DNA of 64,000 nt from Gymnothorax reevesii (Eukaryota; Chordata; Actinopteri; Anguilliformes; Muraenidae): NCBI GenBank assembly GCA_029721435.1, contig CM056580.1:23616367-23680366 (forward strand), read 5' to 3'. Position 1 is the first letter of the stretch. Each line of letters begins with the position of its first letter. The notes under the pieces are model-generated. The model ran no database searches. It worked only from the letters and a program-made list of their open reading frames with translations, and was not told the DNA's origin. The position numbers and the translations under genes were made by a program. Below are positions 49,901-59,479 of this stretch, one piece after another.

Positions 49901-52900
49901 TCAGTCTTCTTCCCACTCGGACGCCATCTGCAGAACCCTGCGAATAACAAAGCCTGACTGTAAGATCTGCGGAACCTTACAGAGAACAGAACATCATGGC
50001 AAGATAGATGAAACCATAAAGAGACAAGAGTCTCACTGTAACCTTTTGCGGAACCTTAAAGAGACCACAATACAATTGTAATGTGAATATAGGCCACTGG
50101 ATTACCTTTTTTTTTATTCAGCTCAGACTGGAGCTATGTTTAGACATGTCCTGGACATGTCTGGGGCAAGTCCCCTAAAATTAAAAAAAGGAGGTCTGGA
50201 TGTGGGTGGGGTCTGCAAAACAGTGTATAGGGAAGAGAGTTGGGACAGTGAGGTGGTAGGAGAAATTGCAAGAAGATGACCAGACCTGCCATTCTGTTCA
50301 AGACCTGTGACGTTTCTTTTGTGGATTTCTTTGCCTGTGTTTGAGCATTTTCTTCATCCAGGACATCACCAAGCCACCCCACCAAAAAGGGACTGTAATT
50401 ATTTCAGTTTTTTCTTATTTATCAATCTTGGTCTTTAGTTGTAGGTTGTTATTAGTCTTTGTCTTTGTTAAAAATTAAATGTGTTTTAGTTGTTAAAGCT
50501 GTGTTTGTCATCCCTTGCTGTTGCTGTTGTGTTATAAATGTAATAACAAATTGGGGCCATAACAAATTGGGGGCTCAAGGTCCGGGATAGACCATTGTGT
50601 GAGTAATTTATTGAAAATCTAACATTCCAAATTGTGAAATTGTTTTTGTGAATTTTCCTAGATATATATTGACAACAGCAATGGATGATTTCTTGGCATC
50701 ACCAACCGTAGGGGTTTTGAAGTCTTTTAAAAAGACAGAACTGCTAGAAATTTGCAGACAGTTGGAGCTGACAGAGGTAAAACCAGCCATGCGAAAAGCA
50801 AGACTGGCTAGAGAGATAGTTGAATATTACATTGATGAAAATGTGTTTGCACCAGGAGATCTGGAACAGTTTCCAGTGGAAAATCCAAATATAGAAATGG
50901 AACTTAAATTAAAAATGCTAGAGATTGAAAGGGAGGAAAGAGAAAAAGAAAGGGAGGAAAAAGAGAAAGAAAGGGAAGAAAGAGAAAAAGAAAGGGAGGA
51001 AAAAGAGAAACAAAGAGAATTTGAGAGGGAAGAAAAAGAAAAACAAAGGCAGTTTGAGTTAGAAAAATTAGCAAGAGAAGAAAAACAAAGAGAATTTGAG
51101 AGAGAGAAAGAGGAAAGAGCAGAAAGAGAGAGACAGAGACAGAGAGATTTTGAATTAGAGAAATTCGATAGAGAAGAAAGACTCCAAATGGAGCAACTAA
51201 AAATTAAAATAGCAATGAAAAATAAATTTTGTGCTAGTCAGGAGGTAAAACTGGTGCCTCCATTTTCAGAAAAGGATGTTGACAACTATTTCCAGTGTTT
51301 TGAAAAGGTAGCAAAGAGTTGCCAGTGGCCAAAGGAACACTGGCCTCTGATGTTGCAAACTGTCCTCAAGGGTAAAGCTCAACAAGCCTATTCGGCTTTG
51401 TCTGCAGATGATTCCTCTGATTATGAGGTTGTCAAAAAGGTTATTTTGAGAGCTTATGAGTTGGTTCCAGAGGCTTACCGACAGAAATTCAGAGGTCTGA
51501 AGAAATCTGAAAATCAGACTTATGTTGAATTTGCTAATGAGAAGCAGGTTTGCTTTGAGCGCTGGTGTACTTCTATGGAGGTCAAGGATGATTTCAACTC
51601 ACTAAAAGAGATGGTGTTAGTTGAAGAATTCAAGAACTGTGTTAAGGATGATGTTAAGACCTACCTTAATGAGAAGCAAGCACTGAATTTGCAATCAGCT
51701 GCCAAATTTGCAGATGAATATGTTCTCACACATAAGTCCAAATTTCAGTCTAGCAGTAACCATAGATGGTCCCTATTTCAGAAAGAAGGTTACGGTGATA
51801 CCAAAGATTCCTCACCCAAAGACAAAGACAAATCTGGTGATGGTGCTCAGAAATCCAGTAACAGGTCTGATCAAAGTGTGAAAGCTGACAGTGAGAAAAG
51901 TGGTCTAGTTTGCAGTTATTGCAAGAAATCTGGTCATGTTACAACTAAGTGTTGGTTCCTTAAAGCTAAGAAAGAAAAAGAGAAGGATACCAAACCAAAT
52001 GCCTTTGTGAAAACAAGGTTAGAAACCCCTGTAGTAGATTACCGATCTGAGCCTGATACAGCTGACTTCTTGAGGGAGGAATTTCTTCCATTTGTGTCAG
52101 AGGGATTTGTGGCTCTGTATGAGCATACTACTCCTGTCCCCATATATATCTTAAAGGGATACCGGAGCTTCTCAGTCACTTTTGTTGATGGACTCCTTGG
52201 AGTTACGTGATGAGACCGCTTCAGGGGATTTCATACTTGTACAAGGTATTGAAGGGAGGACTGTATCTGTACCCCTGCACTCTATATTCTTGAAGTCAGA
52301 TTTAGTTACAGGACAGGTAAAGGCGGGACTTATGACAAGTCTACCTATAAAGGGTGTTTCTCTGTTGCTAGGCAATGACCTGGCTGGGGGCAAAGTAATT
52401 TCCCCTGTACATCTTACTTCACAGCCGAGCACTGAAGATGGGGATGAGGACCCATCTCTGTATCCTTCTTGCGCAGTGACTCGTGCTATGGCCAAGAAGG
52501 CTAAAGAAGAAGATGTTGTGGTGCAGTCCAGCACATTGAATAGTCAGGACTCAGGTGGTTCGCCTCATGACTTTGATTGGCCTACTATGGTTTCTCCGTT
52601 TGAGAACTTAGCAGACACTTTTATCAGTTCATTGTTCAGCCAGCCAGATGGGTTTGGTGATTCTGATGTGTCTGGAGACTTGTCTCTGTCCAGAAAGCGG
52701 TCGATTGAGGAACAAACTAATGATCCTGAAATTTGTGCACTAAGGAGGAGAGCCCTTCCTGATAAAGAAATAGACGCAGTTCCAGTAGGGTATTATCTCA
52801 GGGCGGTGTGTTGATGCGGAAGTGGCGCCCTCCTGATATCCCTGCCAATGCAGATTGGGCAGTGGTCAGGCAAATTGTTGTTCCGAAGGTCTATAGGAAT

Positions 52901-55900
52901 GAGATCTTAACAATGGCTCATAGTTTTCCTTTAGGAGGTCATCTTGGTGTTAACAAGACTGTTGATAAGATCATGAAACACTTCTTTTGGCCTGGGCTTC
53001 GGAAAGACGTTTCCAACTTTTGCAAAACCTGTCACACTTGTCAGGTAGTTGGAAAACACCAGTTAGACCCACCTGTAGCTCCATTGCAGCCTATCCCAGC
53101 ATTTAGGGAGCCGTTCACTAAGGTCGTTGTTGATTGTGTTGGTCCATTACCCAAGACTAGATCTGGAAATCAGTACTTGTTGACAATCATGTGTGCATCT
53201 ACCAGATTCCCTGAAGCCATACCTCTACGTAACATCAAGGCAACTGCAATCTCGAAGGCTTTGATAAAGTTCTTCACGTCGTTTGGCCTTCCCAGGGAAA
53301 TTCAGTCAGACCAAGGTAGCAATTTCACTTCAGGATTGTTTCAGCAGGTTGTGTATGAACTAGGTGCAAAACAGATTCTTTCTAGTGCCTATCATCCAGA
53401 AAGTCAGGGTGCCTTAGAGCGGTTTCATTCCACTCTCAAGACAATGATGAGGACTTATTGTTATGACCATGAGAAAGACTGGGATGAAGGGGTTCATTTG
53501 CTGTTGTTTGCAGCTAGAGAAGCAGTGCAGGAGTCTACTGGATTCAGTCCATTTGAGCTAGTGTTTGGTCATGAAGTGAGAGGACCTTTGCTATTATTGA
53601 GTGAACAATGGCAAGAGGAAGAGCCGCAAATCAGTCTGTTAGACTATGTTAGCAAGTTCAAGGAAAGATTGCGTGCAGCTTGTGACCTTGCCAAAGAGAA
53701 CTTGAAATCAAGTCAGGGAAAAATGAAAACTTGGTATGATCATAAGGCTAGAAGCCGTGAGTTTAAACCAGGAGACAAGGTCCTTGTGTTGTTTCCCTTG
53801 CAGTCCAATCCATTGCAGGCTAGATTTCATGGTCCTTATGAAATTCTGACAAAACTCAATGATCTCAATTACATTGTGAAGACTCCAGATAGGAGAAAAC
53901 CAAAACAATTGTGTCATATTAACATGCTAAAGCCTTATCATGACAGAAATGCTAGGGTTGCAGCTGTCACTTCAGATTCTCCAATGGTCGAAACGTGTGA
54001 AGATGAGGGGGAGTTTCAAGATGATGAACCAAGAATTAAAGCTGAAGTTCTTTCATGTAAATTGTCAAACACTGAAGTGTTGCAAAATCTTGATGTAAAA
54101 CTCCAGCACTTAGAACCCTCACAGAGAGATCAGTTTGAAAGGCTGATCAAGAAATATGAGGATTTGTTTCCTGATGTTCCAAAGAGAGTTACTATAGCCT
54201 CTCATGATGTAGATGTTGGTGATGCCAAACCAATAAAACAGCATCCATACCGGATGAATCCTGAAAAGAGAAAGATTGCTGAGAAAGAGGTTGAGTACAT
54301 GTTAAAACATGATATTATCAGACCCTCCAACTCCGATTGGAGTTCACCCTGTGTGCTAGTTCCAAAACCTGATGGAAGTACTAGATTCTGTACAGATTAT
54401 CGCAAAGTCAATGCTGTAACTAGAACTGATGTGTTTCCAATACCTAGGATTGATGATTGTATTGATAGTGTAGGGCAAGCAAAGTTTCTGACCAAGATTG
54501 ATTTATTGAAGGGTTATTGGTGTGTGCCTTTAACTGAGAGGGCCAAGAGCATCTCTGCTTTTGCCACACCATCTGGATTGTACCAGTATGAAGTCCTACC
54601 CTTTGGCATGAAAAATGCCCCAGCCACGTTCCAAAGGATGATACAGTCTACAATCGCCGGATTGCCACACACGGGTGCGTACATCGATGACCTGATCACA
54701 CGGAGTGACTCCTGGGAAGAACATCTAAAAGATGTGGAGACGTTGTTCCAGCGCCTGACCCAGGCTAACCTGACTGTTAACCTGAGCAAGAGTGACTTTG
54801 GTTGTGCTACTGTCACCTATCTTGGCTACGTCATAGGCCAGGGTAAGGTGGCACCCATAAATGCTAAAGTCCAAGCCATCATGGACTTTCCAGTTCCTGA
54901 CAACAAAAAAGCTTTGCGCCGCTTCCTTGGAATGATCGGGTACTACCGCAAGTTCTGCAAGAACTTTGCTGAGATTGCTCTCAGTCTAACTAACCAACTG
55001 AAGAAAGGTGAAAAGTTCACCTGGGATGATGCATGCCAGGGAGCCTTCGATCGCCTGAAGTCTCTGCTGTGTCACTTCCCCGTGCTCAAATCTCCTGACT
55101 TCAACAAACCGTTCTCCATCGCGGTCGATGCTAGCGACCAAGCTTGTGGATCTGTGCTCCTACAGAGAAGTGACTCTGATGACATTGAGCATCCCGTGGC
55201 ATACTTCTCCAGGAAGTTCAATCGCCACCAAAGGAACTATTCCACAATAGAGAAGGAACTGTTGGCTCTGGTCCTTTCTTTACAACACTTTGAGGTTTAT
55301 GTTTGTACAGGACAAAAGCCAATGATTGTGTACACTGACCACAATCCGTTAATGTTTTTGAGTAAGATGAAAAACAAGAATCGGAGATTGTTGAATTGGA
55401 GTTTGATTTTACAGGAGTTTGACTTGGAAATTAAGCATGTGAAGGGTACAGACAATGTAATTGCTGATTGCTTATCCCGTGTTTGAATATGTATATATAT
55501 GTCATGTGTTTATTTGAATATTGTATGATATGTATATATAGACAAGTGTTCACTTAACCATTTTGTATTGAAAAGAAAAAATTTGCCTTTATGAGTCAAA
55601 ATTTTTCCCTTTTGGAATGGAGGTGTAATGTGAATATAGGCCACTGGATTACCTTTTTTTTTATTCAGCTCAGACTGGAGCTATGTTTAGACATGTCCTG
55701 GACATGTCTGGGGCAAGTCCCCTAAAATTAAAAAAAGGAGGTCTGGATGTGGGTGGGGTCTGCAAAACAGTGTATAGGGAAGAGAGTTGGGACAGTGAGG
55801 TGGTAGGAGAAATTGCAAGAAGATGACCAGACCTGCCATTCTGTTCAAGACCTGTGACGTTTCTTTTGTGGATTTCTTTGCCTGTGTTTGAGCATTTTCT

Positions 55901-58900
55901 TCATCCAGGACATCACCAAGCCACCCCACCAAAAAGGGACTGTAATTATTTCAGTTTTTTCTTATTTATCAATCTTGGTCTTTAGTTGTAGGTTGTTATT
56001 AGTCTTTGTCTTTGTTAAAAATTAAATGTGTTTTAGTTGTTAAAGCTGTGTTTGTCATCCCTTGCTGTTGCTGTTGTGTTATAAATGTAATAACAAATTG
56101 GGGCCATAACACAATGTCTGCAGAACCCTGGAGTGAACAGAACCACACTTTAATGTCTGCAAAACCCTGTAGAGACCAAAACCTCTCCATAATGTACAGA
56201 TATAGCAGCACTGCTATAATGAACAGCCTCATTCCCTCTCCAGTATATTCAGCCTCCTGTGAGTCAGGATCATTCCCTCATTAGTCCTCACCACTTGCCT
56301 GGGCCAGAATCTCCAAGCATATAAACCGATACCGAGCCAAACTAATCACAACACAACCTTTATTGAAATCCAAGTCAGTATGTAAATTCTGTCCATGTTA
56401 ACATTAAATGAATGTGACATTTTATACAATAAATAAGACAGGAACTCAATTTTCAGATAATGAATAATCTGGTCAGCAATTTACATCAAATTCAAGCATC
56501 GAATTTAATTCCAAAATCATAACCAAATACAAACCAAATCCAAGTCTGATCTGAGATTAGCCTCTCAGGTTCAAAGTGAGTTCTCCTGACATCAGTTTGT
56601 TTGAAAATGGCAGTAAATGTGACGGTCCCATTACACAACTTTAACGTATGGGTACAAAACAGAACAGGGGCCTATAGGGTGGTCAGAACACGTAACATCA
56701 TTTTTCTGTTCTGGAACACAGTGTTATATTATCATCCCATATACAAAAGTAGGTGTCATCAAGAGAGCATTAAAGCCAAGTGAATAGGTTCTATTTCAGT
56801 TCCCACACTGTACTCACTGGAATGAAAAAGCCAAGGGCATTTTTACCCTTTCATCTTTTCTCTCCTAACCACTACCCTCTCATCTCCTTGCACTTCTATT
56901 CCAAGGCATATGAACTGGTCAAAACCACACTGAGGGAGGCTGTCAACTCATGATACTGTCATTGCACAGGATAAAGACCATGATCCCCCCTCTCTGAACC
57001 AACATCCAAACTGGGAGTCACTGCCACACAAATTCATTTCAAACTACCAGTTCATCTCCCCTATTAATTAGGCTACTCATTAATCAGTTAAGACTTTACC
57101 TATGATGTCCAGCTGAGACCAAAAGTTCAACATGTGTACAAAAACGAGTTAAAAACCGGTCATCTGGCTGACCCGCGCTCCACGGCCAAAACTGACAACT
57201 TAAAAGAGGCTTGCAGCATCCAAATAACTACACAGTACCTGAATTTAGTAATTAAGCTGAAGTCTGTCCCTAATTTCTAAATTCTAGGGACTAACCTTGG
57301 GTCTGTTGTGCGTTGCAGGCAGCAGGTGGTTCCAGAAGGGGGCACCCTTGGCGTCCGTGCTGCGGCCAGGAGCAGGAGCCAGCAGGGCGAGGCGGCTCCT
57401 TTTAGAGGTGGAAGGGCCCTCATCTTCGGAGCAGGACTCCCCAGTGTCGCTGGGGGACAGGAGCCGTTTTTTGGCCGGGCAGAAGGGAGCGGGGAACCCC
57501 GCAGGACCAGGACAAAGGCCCGTGGGGCCGGTGGGGGTTTTCTCTGAGGAGGGCAGGCCGTTGCTAGAAGTGGCTGGTACAGCGGTTTGCTCTGGCGGGG
57601 AAGACTCCAGACTGTACATCCAAGTCCTCGCCTCTTCGGGCCCCAGAGGCACCATGGGTGGGGACCCAAGAGGATGGTAGATGGACAATTCGGCTGGCCC
57701 CTCTAGGTCTGAGCCCCCATTGGAGCCATCCACCTTTCCGCCCTGTCCAGGGGAGAGGCCCTGACCCCCGCTTACTGATGATGTCTCAGGCTTGGGCAAC
57801 GCAGCCAGGGCTGTGGGATCCTGGGGCGAGGGGGAACGGGGATCCTCCGGGGGGAGGGATCGAGGGGACAGTGGGGATTGGGGATCACACAGGAGAGAGT
57901 AATTGGGCGACAGGGGGGCCTGAGGATCCACCAGGGGATGGTAGTATTTTGGAGAAAGTGAATACTCAGGGTCAGGCTGGTTCTTTGGAGAGAGGGGGTC
58001 AGGATGGTACTTTGGAGAAACTGGAGAGTGAGGGTCAAGCAGAGGTTGGTACTTAGGAGAGAGGGACTGGGACCTGGGTGACATTGGAACCTGTGGGTCG
58101 GAGAGCGGCAGGTATTTGGGGGAGAGTGCTGGGGGGGAATCAGATTGGACCAGGTATTTTGGGGAGTGAGTGGGATGGGGGTCAGAGAGTGACTGGTATT
58201 TTGGGGAGTGGGTTGGATGAGGGTCGGAGAGGGACTGGTATTTCGGGGAGTGAGTAGGATGGGGATCGGACAGGGACTGGTATTTTGGGGAGTGGGTAGG
58301 GTGAGGGTCCACGAGGGGCTGATATTTAAGGGTGGGCGCAGGATGAACGTCGGAAAGGGGCTGGTATCTGGGGGATAGTGCCGGATGGGGATCGGATATG
58401 GGCTGGTATTTTGGGGACAGAGGAGCCTGTCCATCAGGTAAGGGACGGTAGTGGTTGTGCAGTGCAGGTCGTCTCCCGGGCAGGGAGGTCCTTGCGGATT
58501 GTGGACTGGGGGTGTGGGGGGGTGTACGCTCTCTGTGCTCCATCCCGCTCGTCCCTGCTGAGGAAAATGGTGGCCCAGGACCACAAAGCACCTCGCTATC
58601 CATGTCATCACCTGGCCCTGCCAGGTGGGGGCGCTTGTGAGTTAGCGGTTGCTCGTCTGGGGCCCGCTTAACTCCTGATCTGAGGACCCTGTGACCTTCG
58701 TGGGGGTCGACAACCCCTCTATGTTGAGAGAAGATGGACAGCTGGTAGACCTTCTGCAGCTTGATCTCCTCCTCTCCAAACGGACGAGCAGGTCCTCCCT
58801 CCAGTTCTGCAGTCTCCCCCGCACCTGGTCCAGGTTCTCCACCAGGAAGGGCCCCCTCCTGGGCTGGGAGCTCAGTAGGGGACTCCTTACACAGATGTGT

Positions 58901-58924
58901 GATTTCCATCTGGATGTGCCTCAT
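46901..58924 (-). CDS. atosb: Atos homolog protein B (FAM214B)
   Basis: Nuclear regulatory protein related to Drosophila Atossa; its biochemical role is poorly defined. Coding exons: 57296-58924, 49879-49937, 49530-49629, 49114-49272, 48047-48115, 47547-47746, 46901-47054. This gives 789 residues; human has about 538. The extra length is mainly a Pro/Ser/Tyr repeat block (residues about 167-368). The N-terminus [12 protein letters not shown] and the motif KVYQLSIFS match the family. The conserved Atos domain begins at [15 protein letters not shown] and includes [14 protein letters not shown]. Then come [16 protein letters not shown] and the C-terminal domain [30 protein letters not shown]. 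Exon phases are all consistent. Intron 1 (49938-57295) hosts a 6-kb retrotransposon. ATOSA is the alternative, but the short N-terminus excludes it. Confidence 0.95.
48125..48430. repeat. 30-bp minisatellite in an atosb intron
   Basis: About ten degenerate copies of a unit like CACATAAACTCACACATAAA, period 30 (or a half-period variant). It continues into CA-rich microsatellite sequence up to about 49105. It lies in the intron 48116-49113, very close to the exon at 48047-48115. The long Cys-rich ORFs over it are repeat artefacts. Confidence 0.85.
48660..49105. repeat. CA/CG-alternating simple repeats
   Basis: Two blocks of ACAC/ACGC alternating purine-pyrimidine DNA (about 48660-48745 and 48968-49105), ending only nine bases before the atosb exon 49114-49272. 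Such tracts can adopt Z-DNA; any effect on splicing is inference. Confidence 0.8.
49927..50060. repeat. ~39-bp degenerate tandem repeat overlapping an atosb exon edge
   Basis: Copies of TCTGC(A/G)GAACC(C/T)T begin at 49927, 49966 and 50045, with a weak copy near 50006. They resume after the retrotransposon at 56117 and 56156. The 49927 copy spans the splice acceptor of the exon 49879-49937. The LTR element inserted into this array. Confidence 0.6.
50077..50564 (+). repeat. 5' LTR of the Gmr1-like element
   Basis: 488 bp starting TGTAATGTGAATATAGGCC and ending GGGGCCATAACA. By eye it shows no difference from the 3' LTR, and the antisense 81-codon frames in both are the same. Confidence 0.95.
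50568..50587 (+). other. Primer binding site, proline-tRNA-like
   Basis: TGGGGGCTCAAGGTCCGGGA begins three bases after the LTR. The first nine bases equal the common tRNA-Pro primer site of many retroelements; three bases (AAG) then interrupt the match before GTCCGGGA resumes. It could be a variant tRNA-Pro site or use another tRNA. Confidence 0.55.
50681..52210 (+). CDS. Gag polyprotein of the Gmr1-like element
   Basis: Structural protein for particle assembly; 509 residues from the first ATG (50681). Order: N-terminal region, a highly charged Glu/Lys/Arg coiled coil (about 50905-51190), a capsid segment (about 51260-51740), then one CCHC zinc knuckle ([14 protein letters not shown], about 51910-51951). 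The capsid segment (around [10 protein letters not shown] and [15 protein letters not shown]) resembles the SCAN domain. The frame is open throughout, but the protease lies in another frame starting at 52155. Confidence 0.9.
   Translation: MDDFLASPTVGVLKSFKKTELLEICRQLELTEVKPAMRKARLAREIVEYYIDENVFAPGDLEQFPVENPNIEMELKLKMLEIEREEREKEREEKEKEREEREKEREEKEKQREFEREEKEKQRQFELEKLAREEKQREFEREKEERAERERQRQRDFELEKFDREERLQMEQLKIKIAMKNKFCASQEVKLVPPFSEKDVDNYFQCFEKVAKSCQWPKEHWPLMLQTVLKGKAQQAYSALSADDSSDYEVVKKVILRAYELVPEAYRQKFRGLKKSENQTYVEFANEKQVCFERWCTSMEVKDDFNSLKEMVLVEEFKNCVKDDVKTYLNEKQALNLQSAAKFADEYVLTHKSKFQSSSNHRWSLFQKEGYGDTKDSSPKDKDKSGDGAQKSSNRSDQSVKADSEKSGLVCSYCKKSGHVTTKCWFLKAKKEKEKDTKPNAFVKTRLETPVVDYRSEPDTADFLREEFLPFVSEGFVALYEHTTPVPIYILKGYRSFSVTFVDGLLGVT
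52155..52814 (+). CDS. Aspartic protease region of the Gmr1-like element
   Basis: Open from 52155 in a frame displaced by one base from gag. The retropepsin active-site motif DTGAS sits at its very start (52158-52172), overlapping the last codons of the gag frame, so it has no start codon of its own. It ends at a TGA at 52812-52814, just where the integrase frame opens. Whether the displacement is programmed or an indel in this copy cannot be told here. Confidence 0.8.
   Translation, partial: RDTGASQSLLLMDSLELRDETASGDFILVQGIEGRTVSVPLHSIFLKSDLVTGQVKAGLMTSLPIKGVSLLLGNDLAGGKVISPVHLTSQPSTEDGDEDPSLYPSCAVTRAMAKKAKEEDVVVQSSTLNSQDSGGSPHDFDWPTMVSPFENLADTFISSLFSQPDGFGDSDVSGDLSLSRKRSIEEQTNDPEICALRRRALPDKEIDAVPVGYYLRAVC
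52808..55486 (+). CDS. Pol: integrase - reverse transcriptase - RNase H
   Basis: About 890 codons, intact. Integrase comes first: HHCC zinc motif ([10 protein letters not shown]...CKTCHTC, about 52918-53043), then a D,D,E core with Asp in VVDCVGPL, Asp in QSDQGSN and Glu in [13 protein letters not shown]-type module (FHGPYEI, about 53827) follows. Reverse transcriptase is next (about 54250-54900), with [10 protein letters not shown] and the catalytic YIDD (about 54680). RNase H closes the ORF, with Asp in VDASDQ, Glu in IEKELLAL, Asp in YTDHNP, ending ADCLSRV. The stop lies 137 bases before the 3' LTR, leaving no room for a downstream integrase. Confidence 0.95.
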   Translation: MLMRKWRPPDIPANADWAVVRQIVVPKVYRNEILTMAHSFPLGGHLGVNKTVDKIMKHFFWPGLRKDVSNFCKTCHTCQVVGKHQLDPPVAPLQPIPAFREPFTKVVVDCVGPLPKTRSGNQYLLTIMCASTRFPEAIPLRNIKATAISKALIKFFTSFGLPREIQSDQGSNFTSGLFQQVVYELGAKQILSSAYHPESQGALERFHSTLKTMMRTYCYDHEKDWDEGVHLLLFAAREAVQESTGFSPFELVFGHEVRGPLLLLSEQWQEEEPQISLLDYVSKFKERLRAACDLAKENLKSSQGKMKTWYDHKARSREFKPGDKVLVLFPLQSNPLQARFHGPYEILTKLNDLNYIVKTPDRRKPKQLCHINMLKPYHDRNARVAAVTSDSPMVETCEDEGEFQDDEPRIKAEVLSCKLSNTEVLQNLDVKLQHLEPSQRDQFERLIKKYEDLFPDVPKRVTIASHDVDVGDAKPIKQHPYRMNPEKRKIAEKEVEYMLKHDIIRPSNSDWSSPCVLVPKPDGSTRFCTDYRKVNAVTRTDVFPIPRIDDCIDSVGQAKFLTKIDLLKGYWCVPLTERAKSISAFATPSGLYQYEVLPFGMKNAPATFQRMIQSTIAGLPHTGAYIDDLITRSDSWEEHLKDVETLFQRLTQANLTVNLSKSDFGCATVTYLGYVIGQGKVAPINAKVQAIMDFPVPDNKKALRRFLGMIGYYRKFCKNFAEIALSLTNQLKKGEKFTWDDACQGAFDRLKSLLCHFPVLKSPDFNKPFSIAVDASDQACGSVLLQRSDSDDIEHPVAYFSRKFNRHQRNYSTIEKELLALVLSLQHFEVYVCTGQKPMIVYTDHNPLMFLSKMKNKNRRLLNWSLILQEFDLEIKHVKGTDNVIADCLSRV
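55614..55623 (+). other. Polypurine tract
   Basis: Purine run GGAATGGAGG ends directly at the first base of the 3' LTR, the expected site for plus-strand DNA priming. Confidence 0.75.
55624..56111 (+). repeat. 3' LTR of the Gmr1-like element
   Basis: 488 bp, apparently identical to the 5' LTR, followed by the duplicated CAAT. Confidence 0.95.
56116..57295. other. atosb: Remainder of atosb intron 1
   Basis: Begins with two more copies of the ~39-bp tandem repeat (56117, 56156). The rest has no exon or repeat family that I can recognise. The donor for the first coding exon (AAG|GTTAGT) is at 57295/57294. Confidence 0.6.
57821..58426 (-). repeat. atosb: In-frame SPKY-type coding repeat in atosb
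   Basis: About 200 residues made of 13-15-residue units. The clearest are four nearly identical copies of [14 protein letters not shown] (about 58155-58325), with increasingly diverged units on both sides. The DNA unit is 42 bp and stays in frame. Ser-Pro and Lys-Tyr recur in nearly every unit. Confidence 0.9.
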
Positions 58925-59479
58925 GCTTCACTCAGTTCTGTTCCACTACAATCACGATGTGCGGTGGAGTCACGTAAAAATTGTTTATTTAAAAGTGCAA
59001 AATGAGAGTTGCTCTCATCCCGGAGCATCAGACTAAAGAGTCAGTTCTCGGATGGTAATGTGGAGCGACTGCCTTCCCACAGAGAGCACAGAGGCACAGC
59101 ACCTGAATCAGAGGCAAACACGGACAGAGACAGGAGCTAAGCACTAAAGTTAGCGACAAACACACACCTCTGTTTTTCTGAGAGAGTCATTATACTTTTA
59201 AATTCACATTTTTCAGGGGATCATTCCCAAATTTCATAATTTCCTTAAAGTTCCAGTAAAAAGTGCCTTACAAATAAGACTGAATTGCAATTTATGTAAC
59301 TAACATTGCAACCCTGACTGGTAATTCACAAATAATACAAAAAAATATAAACAATATAATTATAGAGAAATGGAATATACCAACATGCGTGAAAGACTTT
59401 ATTAGCCCCTTGGCGCAGAAGCCAAATATGGCTCTTTATGTGTTGCCCTATTTGAGGCTTATAATTCAAGATTTGAGCT

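Larger units (their letters stand above)
50077..56111 (+). mobile_element. Gmr1-like Ty3/gypsy LTR retrotransposon, 6.0 kb
   Basis: Complete structure: 5' LTR 50077-50564, primer site 50568-50587, gag, protease, integrase, reverse transcriptase, RNase H, polypurine tract 55614-55623, 3' LTR 55624-56111. CAAT is duplicated on each side (50073-50076 and 56112-56115). Integrase precedes reverse transcriptase, as in Ty1/copia, but the enzyme motifs are of Ty3/gypsy type; this is the defining feature of the Gmr1 group. It lies in atosb intron 1, antisense to the gene. No env-like ORF follows pol. The reading frame changes twice (gag/protease and protease/integrase), so this copy is probably not autonomous as sequenced. 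Confidence 0.95.

Noticed and set aside
50140..50385. 81-codon antisense ORF in the 5' LTR (also at 55687-55932)
   Set aside because: It exists only because the LTR is duplicated, has no family features, and becomes degenerate in the older solo LTR.
52256..52534. Antisense ORF within the protease region
   Set aside because: Shadow of the element's coding strand; no independent support.
57297..57680. Plus-strand ORFs opposite atosb exon 1
   Set aside because: GC-rich antisense shadows of the atosb coding exon.
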